From assembly GCA_036639955.1 (NCBI GenBank), contig JAVWHP010000006.1, positions 1 to 64,000 on the forward strand: a stretch of 64,000 nucleotides of DNA, in the 5' to 3' direction. Shown here piece after piece: positions 41,758 to 49,879 of the stretch; position 1 is the stretch's first letter, and every line of letters begins with the position of its first letter. The translations under genes were made by a program, and so were the position numbers. The DNA is from JAVWHP01 sp036639955. GTDB taxonomy: Bacteria > Bacillota_I > Bacilli_A > Erysipelotrichales > Erysipelotrichaceae. The notes under the pieces were generated by a model, which was given only the letters and a program-made list of their open reading frames with translations, was not told the DNA's origin and did not search any database.

Positions 41758-43719
41758 TTAGTTTTCTTCTAATTCCATAGCTTTTAAGCTAATAAATGGT
41801 TTACCTTCACCTGTATAGTAACGTGAGAATAGTTCATAGAATTCAAGTCTAAGTACTTGTATTCCTACAATCATTCCTTCCATTCCCATAACAAATAGAT
41901 TACCTAATATAATTACTATAATACTTCCTGCTCCTCCTACCATTTCTGATAATGTCATAACTACTAACATCATTCCAGCATGAGATAGTACAAATCCCGC
42001 TACTCTTAAGAATGACATTGTGTTAGTAATAAATGTTAGCATTACTTCAAACATTTCAAAGAAGCTTTCTGTAATAAATGCGCCTATTCCGTTAGGAAAG
42101 GGTGCTTGTTTCATAAATATATTACCTAATGGTTCTTTAAAGAACATTAGTAATATTGGCACTACTATAAGTAGTCCTATATAAAATGGATTCATAACAT
42201 TAATATTAAAGCCTATTAATAGTCCTGCTCCACATAATATAGCTAAATAGAATACAAGTCCGGCTATTCCATTGCTAGAACACCATAACTCACATTTAAC
42301 GTGATGTTTTATACTTAAATAAGTATTAAGTACCATTGCGCTTACTAGTAGTACTGCTCCTATTACTAGTGTAGTTATTAATAATGGCATTATAAAGTTT
42401 GAATCCAGTACTTCAATTGGTTTATCAACCATATTTAATCCATTAGTAAATATCGGTGTTAGTATTTCTTCATTTCCAAAAAATGATCCATACCAAAATC
42501 CAAAGAATGCTGAGAACATCCCAATTCTTACGCCTATTGCTGCTAACTCTAAATGAGTTACCTTATATAGAATTGCTCCTAATATAATTAGTAATAAACC
42601 TTGTCCTAAATCTCCAAACATAATGCCAAATAGTATTGAGTAAGATATCGCTACAAACAATGTAGGGTCAAAGTCTTCATAACTTGGCATTCCATACATT
42701 TCTACAAAAAGTTGAAATGGCCTGGCAAACCACCTGTTTCGTAACTTCGTAGGTGGTGTTAAACGTTTATCACTGTGTGCAGGTCTGTCTTCAATTTCAA
42801 CATTTTGCAAATCAGCAAATTTATTTTTAAGTTCTAGAACTTCGTTTTTGGCCACAAATCCAGTTATGGAAAACCTTTCACCTAAACATACTACATATTT
42901 TCTTGCTTCAAAAGTTTCATTATGGAACTTTAAACTACTTGCATAGTTTGATAGTTCTTCTTTAGCTTTATCTAATAGACAATTGATTCTTTCATCAATT
43001 GTTTTAAGGTGTAGTTTGTTTGCATCTATTTCTTCTTGTATAGTTTCTTCTGCTCTTGATGGAACACCATGTACAAATTCAGGTATTCTTACTCTTTCAA
43101 AATATAAAGAAGAGAATATATTGTCTACTTCTCCTTCAAATCGCGGGGTCGTTATGTACATACACCAGCAATATGAACTATCTGAATTAAACTTCTTAAA
43201 TACAAATGGTCGATCTGTATAGTACTTAATCTTATCTTCAGATCCTAATGGTAAACAACCGAATCTAACTTTTAAATATTTAGCATTAAATAATTCATCT
43301 AATGAAATATCAGTATCTTCTAAATTTTTTAATTGTATAATAGCACTTTCATAATCACCTATTACCTTATTAATTTCTTGTTTAGCATCACTAAGTTCAT
43401 TAAATTTAGTCTGAATTTCATTAATACTATTTTTAATAGCTAATAAATCTAGTTGTTTTGTATCTGTTTCATCCATATCTTTATTAGAGTCTTTAATAGT
43501 AGGTTTAATTCCCATTACCATTATTGCTTCGTTTAATAAAGTTATTACTTCAGGATATGGGTTATCATCATTTAATGTTTTTATAGCATGTACATTTTCT
43601 ACAATTTTGCTTGCTAGTTCTGGATGAAAATTATCCAGTCTTGTAAATCTTAATAGCACTTCATCAAGATGTTCTTTATCTGAGATTATATTAACTAATC
43701 TCATTTTAACAATTGCCAT
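41758..43719 (-). CDS. ntpI: V-type ATPase subunit I (a-type stator)
   Basis: 653 residues: a soluble coiled-coil N-terminal half (1-340) and a C-terminal membrane half with about eight spans (FGIMFGDLGQGLLLIILG, FMKQAPFPNGIGAFITESFFEMFEVMLTFITNTMSFLRVAGFVLSHAGMM). The conserved Arg (SFLRVAGF) faces the proteolipid ring and completes the ion path. GGAGG precedes the ATG. Confidence 0.96.
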   Translation of the reverse strand: MAIVKMRLVNIISDKEHLDEVLLRFTRLDNFHPELASKIVENVHAIKTLNDDNPYPEVITLLNEAIMVMGIKPTIKDSNKDMDETDTKQLDLLAIKNSINEIQTKFNELSDAKQEINKVIGDYESAIIQLKNLEDTDISLDELFNAKYLKVRFGCLPLGSEDKIKYYTDRPFVFKKFNSDSSYCWCMYITTPRFEGEVDNIFSSLYFERVRIPEFVHGVPSRAEETIQEEIDANKLHLKTIDERINCLLDKAKEELSNYASSLKFHNETFEARKYVVCLGERFSITGFVAKNEVLELKNKFADLQNVEIEDRPAHSDKRLTPPTKLRNRWFARPFQLFVEMYGMPSYEDFDPTLFVAISYSILFGIMFGDLGQGLLLIILGAILYKVTHLELAAIGVRIGMFSAFFGFWYGSFFGNEEILTPIFTNGLNMVDKPIEVLDSNFIMPLLITTLVIGAVLLVSAMVLNTYLSIKHHVKCELWCSSNGIAGLVFYLAILCGAGLLIGFNINVMNPFYIGLLIVVPILLMFFKEPLGNIFMKQAPFPNGIGAFITESFFEMFEVMLTFITNTMSFLRVAGFVLSHAGMMLVVMTLSEMVGGAGSIIVIILGNLFVMGMEGMIVGIQVLRLEFYELFSRYYTGEGKPFISLKAMELEEN

Positions 43720-43734
43720 TTTAAAACCTCCTTT

Positions 43735-44775
43735 TTATATAATCAATAGTTTTTCCATTTCTTCTACACTCATTCCATATCTTATGCCTTCTATAATGTT
43801 AGTAATATTAGCTATTTCTAACTTATGTAATTGCATATAAGATGTATAAACACTAGGAGCACTATTAGAGTAATTCATAAATCTTTCTCCTAGATGATAT
43901 CTAATTTTATCTGCATAATATTCAATATAAACATAATCTTTTTCATCACTAAACATTTTATAGTTAGATGATTCTAAAGCTTTCATAAATTCAGTTGCAT
44001 CAGTATCTTCTATCATTCTATTTAATTCTTTTAATGGTATTCTAAAATGAAAATCAATTAGAGATGCTTTAATTTCTTCACTGCTTGCATTAAAGAATTT
44101 TTTCATACGATAAATTTTAATAATATTAGATAGTTCTATTCCTGAATATAATATACTTTTTAAATCTTTATTTAAAGATTTCTTATAGTATTTATCTATC
44201 ATTTTATCAATTAAATCATAGTAGAACTTCTTTAATAATATTTCACATTTATGAAAGTTCATTGTTGTTTTATCAACTAAATACGGTTTCAATATATTAG
44301 CATATGGTGTAGATTTGATGCATTTAGCTACTTCTAAATAACTTGTAGCTTTAGCTAAATTCATCATATCAAAATGTGTATACTTTTTCATAAACATTGG
44401 GATAGAACTTATAAATTTCATTGTGTCATAATCTTCATTGATAAGTTGAGTTAATTTGTTTAGGATTAAATCTATTTCTATTTCATATACTTCATATTTA
44501 TAAAACTCTAGATCGGACGATGTTGCATAACGCATCAGTTTAAGCCCTTTTTCAAATAAATCTTGTTTTAGGAGTTCTTCTAGTTGTTGGCGATGTATAC
44601 TATTATCTCTAACATCTTTTAGAATATCTTTATAATCTGTTTCTTGTTTTAAATAGCTTACAATTTCAGCAATATTTCTTTTATGCATTAGTTCTGTATA
44701 GTTATTTAATCTTAAACGTCTACCATACATTGCTTTAGCTTTAGTAGAAATAGCATTAGTTGATAGTGATAGCAT
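43735..44775 (-). CDS. ntpC: V-type ATPase subunit C
   Basis: A 346-residue helical, funnel-shaped protein that couples the central stalk to the proteolipid ring. It has the family start (ISTKAKAMYGRRLRLNNYTELMHKRNIAEIVSYLKQET) and three repeated helical lobes. GAGGTG precedes ATG 44775; it lies 15 bp before subunit I. Confidence 0.9.
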   Translation of the reverse strand: MLSLSTNAISTKAKAMYGRRLRLNNYTELMHKRNIAEIVSYLKQETDYKDILKDVRDNSIHRQQLEELLKQDLFEKGLKLMRYATSSDLEFYKYEVYEIEIDLILNKLTQLINEDYDTMKFISSIPMFMKKYTHFDMMNLAKATSYLEVAKCIKSTPYANILKPYLVDKTTMNFHKCEILLKKFYYDLIDKMIDKYYKKSLNKDLKSILYSGIELSNIIKIYRMKKFFNASSEEIKASLIDFHFRIPLKELNRMIEDTDATEFMKALESSNYKMFSDEKDYVYIEYYADKIRYHLGERFMNYSNSAPSVYTSYMQLHKLEIANITNIIEGIRYGMSVEEMEKLLII

Positions 44776-44786
44776 TAAATCACCTC

Positions 44787-45098
44787 TTAGCTTTCTATAC
44801 AGGCTTTAAGCATGTAGTCTATCCATGTATCTTTATTTTCTTCACAATACCTTTGAAGAGAGGCTACAGTTTTTTCTAATTCTATATCGCTTTGTTTTTG
44901 TAATGCTTCTAATTCTAAATCAATAGCATTAAGTGCTGCATCGATTTCTTTCTTTGTTTCTTTTTCATATTTCTTTAGAATAGCTGTTTTTTCTTTTTTA
45001 ACGGACTCGCCAATATTAGCTTTAATATCTATGGCTTCAATTACTTTTTCTTGCGCTAATTTATCAGCATTAAGAATATCTTTAATTATATTATCCAA
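44787..45098 (-). CDS. V-type ATPase G/H-type stalk subunit (TTG start)
   Basis: A 103-residue, highly charged helical protein, first in the operon. The start is TTG 45098: GGAGG lies 7 bases upstream, and upstream codons in the frame (back to 45152) run into the promoter. Residues 1-100 form one amphipathic helix (KANIGESVKKEKTAILKKYEKETKKEI...) as in NtpF/H or archaeal subunit H, the partner of subunit E in the stator stalk. Such helices diverge fast, so position is the main evidence. Confidence 0.8.
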   Translation of the reverse strand: MDNIIKDILNADKLAQEKVIEAIDIKANIGESVKKEKTAILKKYEKETKKEIDAALNAIDLELEALQKQSDIELEKTVASLQRYCEENKDTWIDYMLKACIES

Positions 45099-45139
45099 TG
45101 TAATTCCTCCAATCATTAGGTTTAATAAAAACCATCTTA

Positions 45140-45168
45140 AGTATACTACCATTCTAATGTTAATTCAA
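45140..45168 (-). promoter_or_regulatory. V-ATPase operon promoter
   Basis: On the minus strand TTGAAT (45168-45163), 17 bp, TATACT (45145-45140), about 35 bases before the TTG start of the first gene. Confidence 0.75.
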
Positions 45169-45237
45169 ATATATAAAACTTTAATAATATGCTTATTTAA
45201 TCATATTATAGAGCAATCTTTATATGAATTCAGAATA

Positions 45238-45257
45238 GTGTTAAGACGGTGTTAAGA
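45238..45257. promoter_or_regulatory. Direct repeat upstream of the V-ATPase promoter (PhoP-box-like)
   Basis: GTGTTAAGA occurs at 45238-45246 and 45249-45257, an 11-bp period. On the minus strand this reads TTAACA, 5 bases, TTAACA, the layout of a B. subtilis PhoP box and of OmpR-family sites in general. It lies about 105-125 bases upstream of the predicted start. Confidence 0.45.
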
Positions 45258-45289
45258 ATATATGAAATGTAATTGCTTTCAATAGTAAA

Positions 45290-46231
45290 TTAATTCAATT
45301 TACTATTAAAATACTGTAATAATAGTGGTTTAGATATAAAGATTTCTTTCTTATTAAGATATGCTAAGAAATGGTCGTTTTCGAAATTAAATTTAACTTT
45401 ATAGGCACATAATGCTTGATATTTAAATTCAGTTTGTTGTGCTCCATATTTAATGTCTGATAATAATGGATGTTTAAGTGCTGCGAACTGTGCTCGTATT
45501 TGGTGAGATTTACCACTTATTAGATTGACTTCACATAGACTGTAGTCCTTTTTTTCTTCTAATACTTTATAGCCAGTTTCAACTTTTACATAACCAGTTT
45601 CACAATGATCAATAATTTTAGCAATATTATTATCTAATTTTTTATGATAACCAATTAACATGTCTTGTTTCTTTGGCATTCTTCCTTCACATATGCATAG
45701 ATAGGTCTTTTCTATTTGGTGTTCTAGAATAGCATTATTTATTGATCTTATGGTTGCTGCATTCTTAGCTGCTATTACTAGTCCTTCAGTATTACGATCG
45801 ATTCGATGTGCTAAAGCTGGTGTAAAACTTAATTCTTCATTTGGATTGTAAACTTTTGTAACATATAAATAATGTTTAACTCGATTAATTAAAGTATCAA
45901 CTGTTTCATTTATATCACTATGAGTAATTAAACCTATAGGTTTATTAATTATTAAGATGTTGTCATCCTCATATACGATATCTAAAGAACTACTAGCTTT
46001 AAGAAAGTTGTAGTCATGTTCATCTTTAAAGAATTCTTCAGCGATATAACATTGTATAGTATCGCCTACTTGTAGTCGTTGTGATATTTCGCAACGACTA
46101 CGATTAACCTTTATTTTCTTATTTCTTATATATTTATACATTAAAGCTTTAGGTATTTCATTTAATGTTTTAGTTATAAATTTATCCACTCTTTGATCTG
46201 CATCATTTTCTTTAATTATGAATTCTCTCAT
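45290..46231 (-). CDS. RluA-family pseudouridine synthase
   Basis: 313 residues: an S4 RNA-binding domain (about 12-75, RVDKFITKTL...KIKVNRSRCEISQRLQVGD) and the RluA-type catalytic domain with the Asp motif HRIDRNTEGLVIAAKN and SGKSHQIRAQFAALKHPLLSDIKYG. It should convert uridine to pseudouridine in 23S rRNA (RluC/RluD-type sites), but the exact site is not predictable. It follows an unknown gene by 13 bp. Confidence 0.93.
   Translation of the reverse strand: MREFIIKENDADQRVDKFITKTLNEIPKALMYKYIRNKKIKVNRSRCEISQRLQVGDTIQCYIAEEFFKDEHDYNFLKASSSLDIVYEDDNILIINKPIGLITHSDINETVDTLINRVKHYLYVTKVYNPNEELSFTPALAHRIDRNTEGLVIAAKNAATIRSINNAILEHQIEKTYLCICEGRMPKKQDMLIGYHKKLDNNIAKIIDHCETGYVKVETGYKVLEEKKDYSLCEVNLISGKSHQIRAQFAALKHPLLSDIKYGAQQTEFKYQALCAYKVKFNFENDHFLAYLNKKEIFISKPLLLQYFNSKLN
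46072..46101. repeat. 10-bp perfect inverted repeat in the pseudouridine synthase gene
   Basis: Arms 46072-46081 (GTAGTCGTTG) and 46092-46101 with a 10-base loop, inside the S4-domain coding region. Confidence 0.85.
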
Positions 46232-46244
46232 TAATGTAAGCTCC

Positions 46245-46703
46245 TTAATTTTTTATATTATTTAAAACATCATAAAGTTCTAAAGCTGATTCTTTTTGTT
46301 TAGCAATATCATTACTTCCAGAATTATTAGTTATTTGAAATTTAAGGTTACCTCCATTTATAGTATTAATACTATAAATATACTTATTTAAAAAACCTTT
46401 TTTAATATCTATATATGCAATAGAATTAAATGGAATTTTAATTGAACAATTCTCCTGGTCTGGTTTAAATGTATTTAATACAACTATTATAATTTTATTA
46501 TCTACTATACCGAAATAAGCATATTCATTAGATAATATATTTTTTAATGATTTAGTGTTATTGTATATTACTTCTATCGAGGTATCGTTTAATAATTCAG
46601 TGTTGGAAGTGATAATTGAGCCTCCTAGTTTTATTGAATATTCATGTGTAGCAACGATTTTAGTTAAGAGTTGATTTAATACTTTATCATTTAATGTTTT
46701 CAT
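46245..46703 (-). CDS. Unknown 152-residue protein, PH-like strand pattern
   Basis: Not recognised. The sequence is soluble, Asn/Ile-rich, with alternating short strands (EYAYFGIVDNKIIIVVLNTF, CSIKIPFNSIAYIDIKKG, KYIYSINTINGGNLKFQIT) and a C-terminal helix, a pattern like bacterial PH-type domains. AGGT precedes ATG 46703. It is in a two-gene operon with the pseudouridine synthase, with promoter at 46726-46753. Confidence 0.75.
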   Translation of the reverse strand: MKTLNDKVLNQLLTKIVATHEYSIKLGGSIITSNTELLNDTSIEVIYNNTKSLKNILSNEYAYFGIVDNKIIIVVLNTFKPDQENCSIKIPFNSIAYIDIKKGFLNKYIYSINTINGGNLKFQITNNSGSNDIAKQKESALELYDVLNNIKN

Positions 46704-46725
46704 AAGTTTACCTGCCTTTCGTTTA

Positions 46726-46753
46726 ATTATACCTTTAATTATATAAATTACAA
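46726..46753 (-). promoter_or_regulatory. Promoter of the unknown-pseudouridine synthase operon
   Basis: On the minus strand TTGTAA (46753-46748), 16 bp, consensus TATAAT (46731-46726). The -35 abuts the tRNA terminator. Confidence 0.7.
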
Positions 46754-46785
46754 CTAAAAAAGGTTTCTCTTTTTAGAGAAACCTT
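46752..46785 (-). terminator. Terminator of the Leu-Cys-Leu tRNA operon
   Basis: A perfect 11-bp stem (46785-46775 with 46770-46760), loop of 4, followed by TTTT on the minus strand. Confidence 0.9.
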
Positions 46786-46797
46786 AACTTTAATAAA

Positions 46798-46884
46798 TGG
46801 TGGGGCCGGGGGGACTTGAACCCCCACGGGATTGCTCCCAACGGATTTTAAGTCCGTTGCGTCTGCCGATTTCGCCACGGCCCC
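46798..46884 (-). tRNA. tRNA-Leu (TAA), copy 2
   Basis: 87 bases with long variable arm and encoded CCA; anticodon loop CTTAAAA. Its sequence is identical to the copy at 47014-47100. Confidence 0.97.
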
Positions 46885-46915
46885 ATGAGTAATAAATATA
46901 TTAAATTTTAGTAAA

Positions 46916-46989
46916 TGGAGGTTCCAATCGGATTTGAACCGATGATCACAGAGTTGCAGTCTATTGCCTTACCACTTGGCTATGGAACC
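46916..46989 (-). tRNA. tRNA-Cys (GCA)
   Basis: 74 bases, acceptor GGTTCCA/TGGAACC, discriminator U as required for Cys, anticodon loop CTGCAAC, encoded CCA. Confidence 0.97.
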
Positions 46990-47013
46990 ATAAATAAAAA
47001 GCAATTAAATAAA

Positions 47014-47100
47014 TGGTGGGGCCGGGGGGACTTGAACCCCCACGGGATTGCTCCCAACGGATTTTAAGTCCGTTGCGTCTGCCGATTTCGCCACGGCCCC
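47014..47100 (-). tRNA. tRNA-Leu (TAA), copy 1
   Basis: 87 bases, identical to the copy at 46798-46884; anticodon loop CTTAAAA, encoded CCA. First tRNA after the promoter. Confidence 0.97.
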
Positions 47101-47120
47101 ATGAATTTCACTGCTTTAAT

Positions 47121-47149
47121 ATTATATAAAATTATCAGTGAAATTGCAA
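47121..47149 (-). promoter_or_regulatory. Promoter of the Leu-Cys-Leu tRNA operon
   Basis: On the minus strand TTGCAA (47149-47144), 17 bp, consensus TATAAT (47126-47121). A 10-bp inverted repeat (AATTTCACTG, 47104-47113, with 47136-47145) flanks the -10. Confidence 0.85.
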
Positions 47150-47186
47150 CAACTAATTTACTTTTTTTTCAAAAAACCTCAATAAT

Positions 47187-48230
47187 TTAACTACTCTTAA
47201 CTCTAATCCATAAGTTTGCCAGTTCTTTCTTCATTTCTTCATCATAAGCAAACACCTCATCTTTAGCATAATTCGATCTAGGAAGGTACGCAGGATTACC
47301 ATTAAAGTCTCCCCCTTCACTAACCATATCATCTAAAACTTCTTGATTAGTACTAGCATAACCTACAGTTAATGAATTATCATAACTAGATTCATAATCT
47401 AATATAAAGTTTATAAATTCATTAGCTAATTCAGGATTTTTAGCATTATTAGGTATTACCATCGAATCACTCCAAAGATTAGTCCCTTCCTTAGGTAAAA
47501 AATAACGCATTGAGCTATTCTCACTTAAGATATAAGCAGCATCTCCACTATAAACAATACCAATATCTTTTTGATTACTTACCATTCCATCTATTACCTC
47601 ATCTGTAACATAAGTAGGATCATTATTATCATTTAATTCTTTTAACCAATTATAAGCTGCTTGTACTTCATCCTTATTAGTAGTATTCATCGAATAACCT
47701 AAGGCTTTAAAAGCCATCATAAAAGAATCACGTTCTGAATCATATATAAACATCTTACCTTTGTATTTAGGATTCTTTAAAACATTATATCCTTGTTCTT
47801 CTACATCACTTTTAGATACAGTATCACTATTGTATATTATTCCTACTGATCCCCAAAAATAAGGTACTGCATAATCATTATTAGGGTCATAAGGCAAATT
47901 TTTAACTCCATCCGCTAATTTATCAAGATTAGGTATCTTAGTTTTATCAAGTTTTTGTAAGTATTTTTCTTGCATTAATCTTTCAATCATATAATCACTA
48001 GGTACTAATATATCCCAGGTTTCTCCACTTTTTAATTTAGTATACATTTCTTCATTACTAGGAAAGATATCATATTGAACTTTACAATTATAGGCACTTT
48101 CAAAATTAGATATAACATCTTCACCAATGTATTCTCCCCAATTATATATTCTTAAAACTTGTTTATCACTATTACTTTGGCAACCACTACATAATACTAA
48201 TAATATAACAGTTATAATTATTTTTTTCAT
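47187..48230 (-). CDS. potD: Spermidine/putrescine-binding lipoprotein
   Basis: The extracellular solute-binding subunit of the polyamine ABC importer. 347 residues with a lipoprotein signal (KKIIITVILLVLCSGC, lipidated Cys at 17) and the PotD fold: LRIYNWGEYIGEDVISNFE, WDILVPSDYMIERL, FWGSVGIIYNSD. The ATG overlaps the potC stop by 4 bp (ATGA). No clear terminator follows, so transcripts may run into the tRNA operon. Confidence 0.95.
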   Translation of the reverse strand: MKKIIITVILLVLCSGCQSNSDKQVLRIYNWGEYIGEDVISNFESAYNCKVQYDIFPSNEEMYTKLKSGETWDILVPSDYMIERLMQEKYLQKLDKTKIPNLDKLADGVKNLPYDPNNDYAVPYFWGSVGIIYNSDTVSKSDVEEQGYNVLKNPKYKGKMFIYDSERDSFMMAFKALGYSMNTTNKDEVQAAYNWLKELNDNNDPTYVTDEVIDGMVSNQKDIGIVYSGDAAYILSENSSMRYFLPKEGTNLWSDSMVIPNNAKNPELANEFINFILDYESSYDNSLTVGYASTNQEVLDDMVSEGGDFNGNPAYLPRSNYAKDEVFAYDEEMKKELANLWIRVKSS

Positions 48231-49033
48231 TCTATACCTCCTTTTACTTTTTTAAGTCTGCGTTCTTTGATAATAGGAACTACATTTATAATGATTAAAA
48301 CTGTAGTTATGATTAATATTATGATTGTTGATAATGCATTTATAGATGGATTAACTCGTTTCGACATGGTGTATACTAGAATTGATATATTTTTAATATT
48401 ATTACCTGTGACAAAGTAAGATATTACAAAATCATCGAACGACATAGTAAAGGCGATTAGAGCTCCTGATATAATACCTGGCATTATTTGAGGAACTATA
48501 ACTTTTCTTAAAGCTTGAAATGGTGTAGCACCTAAATCCATTGCAGCTTCACTTAAATTAGGATCTAAGCTTCTTAATTTAGGCATTACTGATAATATAA
48601 CGTATGGTATACAAAATGCAATATGTGCTAATAACAAAGTTATAAAGCCTTTTTCAATATTTAAACTAACATAAAATAGCATTAAACCGATGGCTGTTAC
48701 TATTTCAGGATTCATAATAGGTAAATCATTAACTTGTAAAATTATGTCTTTAATAACTTTTTTAGATTTAGTTAATCCAATAGCAGTTATTGTTCCAACT
48801 ATAGTAGATATGATAGTTGCTATTATAGCTATTAAGAAAGTATAGTAAATTGCTTCTAGCATATTGCGATTGCTAAACATTTTAGTATACCATCTTAAAG
48901 AAAATCCTTGCCAAGATGTTAAAGATCTTGAATCATTAAAAGAAAATACTATTACATATATAATAGGTAAATAGAAGAATAACATTATTAACGCTAAATA
49001 TAGTTTACCAATAATACTTTTTTTTGGTTTCAT
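48227..49033 (-). CDS. potC: Polyamine ABC transporter permease PotC
   Basis: 268 residues, six spans, with the permease EAA loop (EAAMDLGATPFQALRKVIVPQIMPGIISG) and the family start (FYLPIIYVIVFSFNDS). Its ATG shares a base with the potB stop (TAATG), a tight coupling. It forms the membrane channel with PotB. Confidence 0.95.
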   Translation of the reverse strand: MKPKKSIIGKLYLALIMLFFYLPIIYVIVFSFNDSRSLTSWQGFSLRWYTKMFSNRNMLEAIYYTFLIAIIATIISTIVGTITAIGLTKSKKVIKDIILQVNDLPIMNPEIVTAIGLMLFYVSLNIEKGFITLLLAHIAFCIPYVILSVMPKLRSLDPNLSEAAMDLGATPFQALRKVIVPQIMPGIISGALIAFTMSFDDFVISYFVTGNNIKNISILVYTMSKRVNPSINALSTIIILIITTVLIIINVVPIIKERRLKKVKGGIE

Positions 49034-49878
49034 TATATTTTCCCTCCTCCACTTTCCATTGTGTTATCTGTGTCAACTTTTCTAGTGATGTACATACTTA
49101 ACATTATTATAGATGCCATTATAAGAGAGATTGCACTTCCAAAGTTCCATTCTCCTAGTGTAATGAATTGTTGTTCAATAAGGTTTCCGATAAGAACAAA
49201 TTGTCCTCCGCCTAATAATTTAGGTATAACAAAACTAGATACTGCTGGTAAGAATACTAATGTTATCCCTGATACTACTCCTGGTAATGATAGGGGTAAA
49301 GTAACTTTAAGAAAGGTTTGAATACTATTAGCGCCTAAATCACTACTAGCTTCTAATAAGGAATTATCCATTTTAGATAATGATGAATGAATTTGTAATA
49401 TCATAAATGGAACAAAGTTATATACCATTCCTAAGATCACAGCAAAATCAGTGTACATCATTTTAATGGGAGCTACACCAAAGAAACCTAATATATTGTT
49501 GATTAAACCTGTATCTGATAGAATACCAATCCATGCATAAGTACGTACTAGCATGTTAATCCACATTGGAATAGTAATTAAAAGAATAAGAATCGTATGT
49601 TTAAGTCCATCGGTTTGAGCAATTATATAGGCAATTGGATAGCCAATAATTAAACAAAAGATAGTTGTTATAAGGGCTATCCTTAATGATTTTAATAATA
49701 CTGATATAAAGATAGGATCTGTAAAGAATTTAATAAAATTATCAAATGTAAAATTTAGTGTAGCTACTTCATTACCTTGAGTAGTAAAGGCGTATAAAAC
49801 AATAAGCAGCATAGGAATTAATAAAAATATTCCCATCCATATAGCGTATGGATAAATTAATTTCTTATATGAGTTCAT
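49033..49878 (-). CDS. potB: Polyamine ABC transporter permease PotB
   Basis: 281 residues, six spans, with the loop EASSDLGANSIQTFLKVTLPLSLPGVVSG and the typical start (YPYAIWMGIFLLIPMLLIVLYAF). It starts 1 base after the potA stop and pairs with PotC. Confidence 0.95.
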   Translation of the reverse strand: MNSYKKLIYPYAIWMGIFLLIPMLLIVLYAFTTQGNEVATLNFTFDNFIKFFTDPIFISVLLKSLRIALITTIFCLIIGYPIAYIIAQTDGLKHTILILLITIPMWINMLVRTYAWIGILSDTGLINNILGFFGVAPIKMMYTDFAVILGMVYNFVPFMILQIHSSLSKMDNSLLEASSDLGANSIQTFLKVTLPLSLPGVVSGITLVFLPAVSSFVIPKLLGGGQFVLIGNLIEQQFITLGEWNFGSAISLIMASIIMLSMYITRKVDTDNTMESGGGKI

Positions 49879-49879
49879 T

